From: Saxidomus purpurata
Taxonomy: Eukaryota; Mollusca; Bivalvia; Venerida; Veneridae
DNA: 64,000 nt
NCBI GenBank assembly: GCA_022818135.1
Contig: JAFMSR010000019.1
Location: forward strand, 31,294,879 to 31,358,878
Reading direction: 5' to 3'
A program made the translations under genes and the position numbers. The notes beneath the pieces are model-generated. The model did not search any database. It was not told the DNA's origin and saw only the letters and a program-made list of their open reading frames with translations. This document shows, piece after piece, positions 12,301 through 24,300 of the stretch. Position 1 is the stretch's first letter. Each line of letters opens with the position of its first letter.

Positions 12301-15300
12301 CCGTTGCGGTGCTTTTGCGGGGCTGCTCCAGGCATCAAACAATTATATGAGCTCGGCCAGAACTCGGGAGCTCGGTGAAACATTTTCACCAAGTTCCCGA
12401 GTCCTCTTATTGTTAAAAAAAGTCTTTACGATGCTCGCAAGAGTCTACGATGTCCGCATGTTTGATTTTGCAAAATTTCGAAGTACGAAGCTTAGTAGAG
12501 TTAATGTGACCACGGTATAACGCATCCGAGATGTATTTCTTTATGTCAGAAGTCTGTCATGTTCATATTTCGTTATTTCAAAAGAAGTGGATGATAACTG
12601 ATTTAGTGTATTAACCAATTTCAACAATTCATAATTATGACAAGTACTTTCATCATTTCCAGTTTAAGTTATTATAGCATGGATTTTTAATCCCTCGGTT
12701 TTCTACACGGCAATGCGATATGGTCGAGTATGCATAAATACAATGTAGATCATATGCATTCCATTTTGTCAAATGTAATATAACAACTTCAGTATGTTTC
12801 TTACAGTATGTAAGATTATTTTATAAAAATAAAAATATATTGGTGTGAACCAAACGTATGCATTGTCGTATGCATGACGATGTGAAAAGACCGCCGATTG
12901 CCGGGGATATAAACTGTTTTTTTCCCTTAAACATTAAAATATGTTTTATGAAAACAGGCGCAAAATATTACACAGGAAAATGTAACTACAAGTAATGTCA
13001 AGAAATAATATGTGGGTCCGGTCCCCTACCCCAATTGCGAGCCTGTTAGTATAATCACTGACAAATAACAACATCTTTATATGTGATTGAGATCTATATA
13101 ACCTTAACCCTTTAAGGAAGTTTAAGTGGTATACTAGAGTCAAATTACCCGTCCGTCTATCTGTCTTTCCATGTGTCTGAACATATTTTGTTCGCGCTAT
13201 TTCTCAGCAACTACTCGCACGATCTCACCAATGAACGTTTACAGGAGTGATTCTCGGCATATTTCGCTCAGATAATTTTTATGCCTCCGAAGGATGGCAT
13301 ATTAAAATCGCACCGTCCGTCTGTCCGTCCGTCCGTGTGTCCATGCGTCCCCACTTACACATCCGTGTCCGGACTGTAACTTTGTCATGCATTGAAGGAT
13401 TTTAAAATTACTTGGCACAAATGTTCGGCACATCACGCCGATGTGTCGCGTGCAAGACCCATGTCCCTACCATTTAGGTCAACGTAAAACTTTGTGTTTA
13501 AAAGTAATGAAATACTGTGTGCATGGTAACTCTGTCGTACATGGAAGAATATGTATTAAATAGCACATTTATTGAGCACATAGAGAGGATATAGACTGTG
13601 AGACACCTCTTTTGGGGGCATTCGTCACTATTTATTAAAGTACACGATATTCTGAAAAGGAAATGTATCAACTAAACGAATCTTCTAACGCACCACATGT
13701 CTTTTCCTTTTTTATTTTATTATCAACACTTCATGTATCTGCTAGTTTATTTTTAGATGTCAGTCCACAAAAGATCTGTACATAATATATTTAAAAGTTA
13801 AGCTGATGATGTGAATGCTGAGCGCACCCCTTAATTGCTTACTTGCTCAATACGCTAATGATTAGTGACGTAAAATAACTACGTCATCAGATAAATATGT
13901 CACGAGCACAGTAAGGTTAAATACACACTGCTACATGAGTGACATTATGTTGAGGACTTAGGAATAGGATTTAAATATTTGTCGAGATATGGATGGATTT
14001 AGATCTGTGGAAAACGGGAGTTTCTATAGAAAATATTCAGGTTGATACCGTGATATGCTTTTGGAACATCACTCATATCAGACTGAGACTCTGTGTAAAC
14101 AATTTAAATGTGCGAGGATCGTGTTGAACATAAACATAAGGACTCGGGAGTAGGATTAAATTATAGTCTTCTAGGATTGTGATATTACGGAAAATAAATT
14201 ATGTATACAGTAACGTAAGTAACGATTTATATTTCATTTGTTTGGAGGTAGATCTAATTATGATTATTGAGTCTGTTTCTAGTCCAAAATTTCACGGTTA
14301 ATCGCTTATTTTGTTTGATTTAGTGTTTCAATTAATTTTTCGGAAGTTTTGATACACCCCCTAATAAATTCAAGGAAAAAGTGCAAAGTTTCCCGAAAAA
14401 TCTCCAAAATGGCGTCCATGTAAACAATAGCGTTTTCCCATAGAGAAATTTAAAAGCAGCGATATGAGAAAACGAGCCAACTGATGCACAAACGATTGAA
14501 ATTATCGAGGGTGACTTTTTTCTAGATCACACAACGGGTATTTAATTTTCAAAAAACATTCGATTTTTTTAGTGTAGGTCAAAGTTGAGGTCCCACAGTG
14601 GGATGGGACAGACTTTAGGTTAGTTATCTAAATGAAAAATTGTTTTATCATTGTTAAACAATTTCACGTACTTCATAAAATAAACAACGCTTAACAATGT
14701 AGGTGATGCACATGATTTTTCTATTTGTGGATCACAAAGGCTTGGGATGTAATCACATCATATTGTATTCACCATAAGAAGAAAAGCCCCAAAAAGATTG
14801 ACAATGATACCAAAGATAATGATATAACATTATATCGTTCATCAAAATATGTCTTTTTATTTGTGTCTTTATGTTTGACACTTCCTGGTCTACACGTTGA
14901 ACTTCGTTCTAACAGATGACATTTAATTACCTAACTTCATAATATATGTCGAATTCGATAACGCTACTATTATCGGAAAATCCCATTTCAACGTTTTAGG
15001 TAAGGTAATAGTATTGTAATCAGTGATTTAGAGATATATTGGATAAAGTCTATCAGCCGCCATGGCGTGGAGGATAATGTGTCTGAGATCGGACAATTAT
15101 ATGCATTGTCGCCGGAAGACAACCTGAAGTCGGATCACATTTTTTTTAACTTTCGTTGTTTGTTTTTTTTTTAATTTCCATTCCTATTTATGGCTGTTTC
15201 ATTGCCAGTCGCATACCTGAAAATAGGCAAAATACAATGTTAGTATAAGTTTTATGCATGAAAAAAGTGTTTTAAAGGTTTATCGAAATTGAGACTGGCG

Positions 15301-18300
15301 GTTTAATCAGTTACCTGCATTACAGTTTTGACAATATTTGCGCATTTACAGGTTTTATCACACATTTTATTTGCCATAGTCTTCAACTACACGACTTTTC
15401 TTCGAACTTCTCTTTTCTACCCTTATGTATATAGACATAATTCTGAGTTCAATTTACATTTACTTCTAATAAAAATCGTGCATTTCGTGAATAGGTAATA
15501 GACTAACATGAATAAAAAATCTGAAAAAAAATCTTCCGCAGCCAGGACTCGAACTCGTGATACCACGTTTCGACGGCCGCTGATTTATCCACTACGCTAC
15601 AAGTATTTGGTGATACAAATGTATATCATGACTATACTTGTGTACATATACCTTTTCAATCAAAGTATGAAGAGATAATTTTACACCTGACTACCCTTTA
15701 TCCCTTGTTTATGTAAACATGATAATAGTAGAAATATCGAATTTTACCTATATGTATGAAATTCATAACAATAAAAACAACAGAACAACTAAACGGTTTA
15801 TAAGAATTTACTAAAGATAAGTCTGTAACAAATACGTTGACAATTCACACTTTGAATGTCTTATATGTGTAACAAATTTTTGGGTCGTTTAAAGTAGTGA
15901 TCTTTTGAATGCGTATAACTTTTATTGTAAGTTGTAATGAACGATTCATATTCTATTCATATTAAGTTTAATTATACATTTTAGTAATTATTGACTGTTG
16001 TTGTTGTTGCAGTTGTTGCTTTATCTCCCCCTCAGACAGCTTCTGCAGATACTGGTGCCGCTGTTCTACTACGGCTGTAAAAACTGCTGCTGCCGTTACT
16101 ACCTCTTCTGCTGCTGCTACTGCTGATCCTTAAAACAAACATGCAGACAGAAGAATAAGAAGTAGTAGCAGCTGTATCAGTAGCAAACATTTGATCAGTA
16201 AAGGCAGTAATCTATATAACAGTAGTAGCAACAACAATGGCAGCCACAGCATAACGTTGGTCTGCTAGGTCCTATGTTTTTTTGCGTAAGATTCATTAAA
16301 CTTTAATTATTTTGCAGCGAACAACTCTGGTGTAGGCTGGTCTTGGCCTATGCTGAGGTACATTTTGTTTATGATAAACTAATCCAGAATTAATTCGTAA
16401 GCGAGTAAGCGAATTTTAAACACCCTGACACATTTTGGTTCAGGTTGGGTGCGAGTAAGCGAGTAAGCGAATTTTAAACACCCTGACACATTTTGGTTCA
16501 GGTTGGGTGCTGTGGGCTATTTACTCTTAATGCAGTATGACCATACCCTTTCGCCGACTGTGTGTGTGCTACATTCATATAAATTTGTACTATATGCGAC
16601 GCGCGCTATTTATGGCGTTACAGTGCATAAAATGTGTAATACAGGAGCAATACACGCATTATGTTCGCACGTTACACGTTTGATACAAATACATGATTAG
16701 CGGTTCAGAACTATAGACAACACATCATCTATACGAAGCGCACGCTGCGCGATTACCCCTTCATGTATCATTCTTGTGTTAAGTGATTGATTCAAACAAC
16801 ATATTTCGTTGAAAGTAAGTTAAAGTGAGAGATAAATTACTTAAATGTAAATGTTATATGCAAAATACAGATATGCCTTTTATTACTTTGTGTACATTTC
16901 TGCAAATATTTTTTTTAATTGTGATTTTGTTTTTATTAGATACATGCGAGAACATTCAAAACACTTCCATAACCACACAATATGGATATAATTATGACAT
17001 ATGGACAATAGGGTTAAGAAATACATGGTACAACATGTCTTTCTGGGGAGGACATTCGCAATTACCGACAAAGGATACTCTGGATAAAAAATGTTTTGCA
17101 AGTTGGGTAGATGGATTGGTTGTGCTACTAGGTACGTAATGTTATAATTTACAGGCAGTTTGCTGATAGAAAATGAAGAAAATGAAACTTAAATTATTTT
17201 TAAAAAACAAGCCCCGCTAAGAAACGAAATAATGGCACAAAACTAGATGTAATAAGAACACGCATAGGCTAGAGTGCATAAAGCCCGGACACTCACCCAA
17301 TAAAATTTAACGTGACAAAGAAGCTAATTTAATTCTTAAGCCTTGACGTGTGTTTGTTTCAGGGAAACACCCAGATATAGAAAATATTGGTAACAAGGTT
17401 ATAAAACTGGATGCATGTAGTCTGAACAGAAAGGGGTTATGTCTGTGGAACTTTGAAGTCAAAGCAATAAAATGCGATGGGACTTTATATTACAGCAGTT
17501 CGTTGTTAGATCCTGACACGCCTGACATATGGAATCACTACATTTGCTTCGGTAAATACTCTTTCTTTTTTCATGGTGTATTTGTTATTAATGTTGTTAG
17601 TTATTAAATGAATGTAAAAAATGTTGGTTGTGTTTATATCAAGAAACGTGACAATTATCGTATAATTTGAAAGAGAAAATAACTAATCAATGAAACGTTA
17701 TATCGAGACAATGATATGTAAGTATTTGCTAACAAGATACTGATTTTCTAACATTTCTGAACACGGTTATTCTAAATACAAGTGTCATCTACCAGATCAT
17801 ACACGTCACGTTAGCAAACTGACTTAAAGCTCCATTATAACATGATATCTGCTGATGTAAAGAATAATGACCACTTTTTTTACCTTACTTTAAAGGGCAT
17901 TCCCTACGTATAAAGATACATGTTTTTGCATGTTTCTGGAAACACCGACGGATACTCCCTAAGCATCCACACATGTTCTGCTGTAACCTAAAATGATTCA
18001 ATTCGTTTGCGTGATTTTGGAGAAGTAACATTGCAGACAGGCAAAACATAAAGGGACATAATTCAATAATGTTAAAAGTTATATTTCTTAAACTGCACTT
18101 TCTTTTTATATTCTTTTTCATTGTGTTAAATATCAAACTTTTTTTTTACTTTCGAAGAAAAAATTAAAATGTGTGTTTAGGTTTCCTCTCACGTACGTTT
18201 TAATTACAAAAAAAGCCTTTACAGCAAGATTATTCTACCTACACAATAGTCGTGATATATTTGGCCTCCTACATTGTACCTCAAGGACTGGGCTATCTTC

Positions 18301-21300
18301 CTGGCATTTGAGTGGAGTAATGACACCAATCGACGTTTATCGAACACTGCATCCGCGCTAGGGAATAAAAATGTTACCATTTTCTTTTAGTTTCATATTC
18401 GCAATTTAAAATCAACTATGAATGGTTTATGTTTAGTAAAATGTTCAGCCAGCCAGCAGAACATCTATTTCACATTTTTTACATCATCAGATTGTATTTA
18501 TTTCTTTAAAATGTTCAGCCAGCTGAACTTCTGCTAGCGTCTTTCAGCGCATGTTTTCAGAAAATGTTCTGCTGGCAGAACGAACTATTGTTTCATTTCT
18601 CTGTGAGTTCGAGCGAACGCTTGCGTTTCGGCAAATGAAGCTCCAACGAAATTCGCATAACAATTCCATTTAAGATATGGAGAAACAAATGAACTTTTAA
18701 CTCATTAAAGTTGATTTTATTTTCAAACATGAATCACCATTTCACTTAAGTCACAAATTTTAATTATTTCTCCTTTCAGATGCGATATACAGAGACAGTA
18801 AGTTGGCATTCTTTTTCATTTTATGTTAAGCGTATTCAAATATAATGTTGTCAATAAAATTATCAAAAGTATAGGTGTGCACAAAAATTATCAAGAATTA
18901 ATAGTATTTTCAGACAGACACTTTACAACTCTTATTTATAATATCAATTGCATTTATTAACGATGTAATATATGTACACTATAAATTATTACATTGTATC
19001 CTTATTACTTCACTAGCTTACCATTATTTATTGTTATTATCTCGATGCTGATCGCGGTTTATGATTTACGATAAAGTCAGTGTGAAAATATTGTATGTGT
19101 TCACATAAACGAATTGCGATATTTAAGAAATACTATTCATGTACATGTATATTATAACAGGAAAACCGTTCTTAGACTAATTGCTGAGACCCTTTTCTGT
19201 AACTAGCTCTTGTTACCAACAGTCTGCACTATGCATGTAGAAATCAAAGTCCATAAGAAAACAAATAATCGTTGACACCATCTTTCAATGATACCTCCAT
19301 TGTTGACTTATGCAACGGTAGGCCTTTAAACTGCCTGGCACTTCCTGTAAATTGTAATATATTGGTTTGTTTTCAGACATTTTCATATTCAACCGGCAGG
19401 TTTTCTATTTATTGGAACCTATTGCGACGTCTTTCTTTCGATTGCAACGACAGCAAAATGAAGTTTGCACCATGTAATTTTTCTCCAAATGAAGTACATA
19501 ATATTATATTTCGTCAATATCCCGACTAAATGATGCCGTACAAATGTTTAAAGGTGCTGTCAAAAACCCGTTATTGTATAAGTTTTTTCTCGCGACGTGT
19601 CAAAACATATTGATGCTGCGGCGAATGTGTAAACAACTGTATTTAGTCGGCGACTTCGAATTGCCGTAGGTTTATTAGTAAGAAAACTATCTGACGGGAC
19701 TGCAGGTGTTCCTCGAGGAACTGTTGTTCGAGTTATTCACGGTGATGTGTAATTAAACGTATAGGAAATAAGGCCGTTTCAGTCGAGAGATCTTACTTCG
19801 AGAGTTACTGATGCTCGAGTTAACACAGTTTTACTGTATTACATTTTACTCTTTATTAAGTAGATAAAGTAAATATAAAAGTATTCCCCCCCAAGAAGTA
19901 TACTATAGTAACGATGATGTTAAGGGGTCGATTTTGTCACCCCATTCAGTTAAAGTGAGACTTACGGTGACGCCGTACCTTATGAGGCTTTTGAGTTAGT
20001 GGAAACATTGCTTACGTTGGCATTTAGGTGACCTAAAGATCACTTAAAGGCATACGATGCTTTCGAGTTAACCTAGTAACTAAGACGATTAGTAGAATAT
20101 ACTGTAAAACATTTCCTAACACAAAAGTCTCTGTGCTGACAAATTTCAGGAAGTAACTATCCAATATTGTTAAAACAAAACCGGTCTAGACTTGCAGATT
20201 ATCATTCCTGGTCGTCAGTAAAGGTTAGGGTTAAGCAAACACATTTTTCATCGCTGACTTTAAAGCTAATACAAAGGCTGACATGGAAAACAATGCTGAT
20301 AAACAAATATCGAATATTAAACAAAATTCTTGGAGACCTTGTGACTCAATAGAGCCTGTGACAAAGCTTGCCAGAAACATGTGTTACATGTATTAGGCAT
20401 ATGGCTTGCTGGATGTAACTTTAGTGCACAACTGGTATACGGATAACAAATCTCAGCTTCGAACTAGACTTCAAAATTAACACATATTTCAAGTAGTAGT
20501 CGACACAATACCGTTTAAAAGCCTTGTTTACTGATCTGTTTATATAGGTGTTACTTATAATTTATCTATCTTCCTAACTACTTAATATTTATTCTGCCTC
20601 ACAACTCTCGTAAGCATAATGGACGCCGAGTATTAATGACATTAAAACTATATAACTGCAGGTAGTTCTTCCAGTTTTCAAGATAAGTAAACTAAAATAA
20701 CTGCAAGTACAGTAGTCGGAACGTAACATTTGTCAAACGGAGCGCACGATACACGCACGGTGTATACACGATACACGCACGTTACACGAAAATACACTGT
20801 ACACGATTCAGAACGATAAACGATATGAACGATATACGAGTCACACGCTGCACGCTACACGTTAGATGGAGTACACGTTATACGATTTCTTTTGATTTTC
20901 TACGGTTTACTTAAATTTTGATTGTTTTTTTCCACCAAATATGTTTGTTTTTTATCCTCTTTAACAATTTGTTGTCCGTTAATGGGACAAAAAGACTTCG
21001 GGGAGGCTGCGTTTTTGGTACGTGACATTCCCTGTTTGATATTATTTTTGTTTTTCGGAAAGTTACAAATGTCCATTGTTTAGGTGCGAATTAAATTACA
21101 GTACATTATGTAAGTGTCAATTTTGAATTTGAATATTGATCCTGGGGTGCGAGAAAGTGGGCGGAAGTTAATTGCTGTCAACAGTTATCTGTAAATTACC
21201 ACCTCACGTAATTATCTTTTCAATAAATCATTCATAATTTTATTTGATTCGAGTGGCGATTATTTTTATAACGATTAAATGTATTGATCTCAACAAGATG

Positions 21301-24300
21301 CAATTTCAATAAGGTACTGTACAATTATTTTATTATTTTTCGCTCGGAATTTGACTGATTTTGTAAAACTATTGTTGATTCGTCGAATCGTTATATTATG
21401 TTTATTTACCAAATAAATATTCAATACCTTACATTCTAAAGTAGTTGATGTTCCCTTTCCTGTTATAATTCCTTATGAATTTCCTTATACATGTACCTTG
21501 TCTACTGCACTTAAAATATTGTTGTGACAACAACAGTTTAGATTTTGAAGAAAATTAATGTCCTTTCCGTCGATAAAATATCATTATTTTTTTCGGATTT
21601 CAGGTGTAAACTGTCTTCCACCTGTCCCGAAGTCATTTGAGCCCGTATTGCACTGGCGAATGAAAAATACAGTAGTCGGACAATAACAGTTGTCAAAATT
21701 TGCGTATATCGTGCGTGTAACGTGCGTATAACGTGCGTGCGCTCATCGTGTATTTTGTCAATCGTATATCGTGTATCATATCGTATCATTCATCGTGCAA
21801 CGTGAACCATATACTATACACGGTATACGGTACACGATACACGATTCCCGGTGTACGATAGGCCTATACTGTGTACGATTTGATGTGTTATTCAGTCGTT
21901 AATTGTTTTACTAAGCGTGTACATCTCCGAAAAAAGAAATAAAGTGCTGACTTCACATTGTACTATTTTGTATTCGCCAGTGAAATACGAACAATAATGA
22001 CTTCCGGGACAGGTGGGAGACAGTTAACACCTGAAATCTGAAATTTGATTGTATTTTATTAACGGAAAGGACATAATGTTACTTCGAAATCCAAACTGTT
22101 GTCACAGCGTTATTTTAAGCGCAGTAGACAAGGTATAGGGAAATTCATCAGGAATTATTACAGGAAAGGGAACATCAACTATTTTAGAAGGTAAGCTATT
22201 GAATATCTATTGGGAAAATAAACATAATGTGACGAATCGATGAATCAACGATAGTTTTACAAAATCAGTTGAAGTCCGAGCAAAAATTAATAAAATAATT
22301 GAACATTACCTTATTTAAATTGCATCTTGTTTAGGATAATCCATGTAATCGTAATAAAAATAATCGCCACTCGAATCACATAAAAACTATGAATGATTTA
22401 TAGAAAAGATAATTACGTTGACTGTCAAAAAGACAAGTGGATAATGTCTTTCGTGAGGTCATAATTTACAGATAACTGTTGACAGCAATTAACTTCCGCT
22501 CATTTTCTCGCACCCCAGGATCAATATTCAAATTCGAATTTGACACTTACTGTAATTTTATTCGCACCTAGGTAAACAATGGACATTTGTAACTTTCCGA
22601 AGTAAAATTGCTCGTATTGCACTGGCGAATACAAACGAATACAATGTGAAGTCAGCACTTTATTTCTTTTAACGCAAATTTTGACAACTGTTTTATGACA
22701 GTTCCGACCACTGTAGTTCTTCCAGTTCTGAAAGGCAAGATTAATAAAATAATTAGTGAAATTGTTAAAGGTATATTACTACAATGTAAGACCGAATCGA
22801 TTTTTCTTTTAAATCTGGAATTGTAACGGGCGTCTTCTCAGAAGGAACAATAAGATATACTGAATCGAATGTGACCACATTGTCTTGAACATTTGAGTTT
22901 AACAAAATAATTAATAAATTATATAATGCCTTTTAAAAACGAAAGTAGGTTTTCCAGTTATCAAATATGATCTTTACATGCATAATGTTCCAGAAGTCTC
23001 CCAGAAAGAGGCTGTAAAATAGGTTGTATTTGAATAAGCATGCCTATTTTGAATTATACTTGTATAATCACTCACAAATAAAATCTATTTCCTAATTTTA
23101 GTACAATGTATTCTCTAGACCGTTGCACTTGATTTTTCATCTCCTTGCATTTTTATCTAAAGGTATTACATTTTCTTTCAGCGTGCTCGGACTCAGATAA
23201 GTTATATTATGCTGGGAGTGTAGACGGCAATGTCATAAACTTTAGTCATGGAGACATTAAGCTTGGATGGTATAATGGATTTATCAACGGAAAACAATAT
23301 ATTTTTCCCTCACTTGAAGAGCTAGAAACTGTATCCGATGAATGTTTTCTGAATGATTTTGGATTTGTTCTCCAAGGTGTTTTTATTCTTTCTAATTGTT
23401 GATACTTTAAACCTCAGAATACGTAATAATTACATACTTTGTGCAAACTGCATTTACCCATTATTAATATACACTTCTAAGATTCATTACTAGGACGATT
23501 TCAAGTACCATTTTGATTCGGTGATATGGCTTGAATTTTAGTATTTTTGCCAAAAAAATCAGCAATTAATAACATTTTTAAAATGGAAATAGTTTGTTTA
23601 TTCTACGACTGTCAACACTATCATTGTCGTCATCTACATCCTATTATAAACAAACTATTTTGAAATGCCATAACATTATTTTTGCAGAACCTCTTTCACA
23701 GACGATTTCTGAAACCCCTGCCAAGCTTGCGATATGCTACGTCGATAATTTCAGTAATAATGACGGTAGCTACTACTTCAGTTATGACGGGGAGGGAAAT
23801 TGTCATGGTTATATTTACGCCAGAGCATGCAACGGACAAATCCAATTTGACATCTCTCAAATGGTAGATTGGGACTCTGATGTTTGTTTTAGTAAGTTAT
23901 GAGTTTTATCCCTTTTGTTTTATGCGCAAAGTTAGATGTTCAATTGGTTCCTCTGATAAAAAAATTATGTGTTGAGTTTAAAGCTGCTTGCTCTCAAATT
24001 TAGATAAAAAAGTAAAGTCCTTGTTACATGTATATAAAAAGGCTCCAGTATAAATTCCTGTCACGTATATCTCTAAATTTCCAATAATACGCTACCAAAT
24101 TTCTACCTAGATTTTTACTTTTTTTATTTTTTTTTGGCTACAGATGAGTACTGTAATTTTCAAAGGCGAAAATGTAGATATATGTAAAAGTCGAAATATA
24201 TGCCGGAATAGAAATTTAAAAAAACATATAAAACATAAACGACACTAGATTGGTCTTTGATTCATATTTGCCACCGTTTTCACTGTAGTTCATCTGTGCA

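Larger units (their letters stand above)
9375..16939 (+). other. Gene 1 intron 1, 7.6 kb
   Basis: The part from 11616 onward is shared almost base for base with the region left of gene 2 exon 2. It holds CG-rich repeat motifs, dispersed repeats, a tRNA-like segment, a transposon footprint and a VNTR, each listed separately. From 9375 to 11600 I see only AT-rich sequence and the start of the CG-motif repeat (about 11180). Confidence 0.6.
11616..18420 (+). repeat. Segmental duplication, copy A
   Basis: From 11616 this block matches 32847-45515 with scattered single-base changes and small indels, apart from the 5.6-kb insertion in copy B. It includes most of intron 1 and exons 2-3. Three differences in 192 exon-2 bases and two in 189 exon-3 bases show the level of identity. 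The left limit in copy B is hidden by the gap. Confidence 0.9.
20710..22713 (-). mobile_element. TA-flanked TIR element with nested inverted copy
   Basis: The left end CAGTAGTCGGAACGTAACA and right end (complement CAGTGGTCGGAACTGTCATA) are inverted repeats flanked by TA on both sides. The subterminal zone has many CGATACACGCACG-type motifs. It matches the reversed right end of the 5.6-kb element in gene 2 intron 1. Inside, a second left end starts at about 21672, so two copies are nested. A CAGT start with TA duplication is typical of Tc1/mariner-like elements. No transposase is present. Confidence 0.75.
18798..23181 (+). other. Gene 1 intron 4
   Basis: It contains the nested inverted-repeat element (20710-22713). 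The rest is AT-rich with no supported exon; short open frames near 19272 and 20167 lack splice logic and relatives in gene 2. Confidence 0.5.

Noticed and set aside
15537..15603. Working tRNA gene on the minus strand
   Set aside because: A and B boxes are present but T-arm and anticodon-arm pairing is too poor; kept only as a tRNA-like repeat.
15990..16255. Coding exon in the CTG/CAG-rich stretch
   Set aside because: The triplet periodicity gives a Cys/Leu/Tyr run ending in a stop with no fitting phase, and both duplicates show only simple-sequence character.
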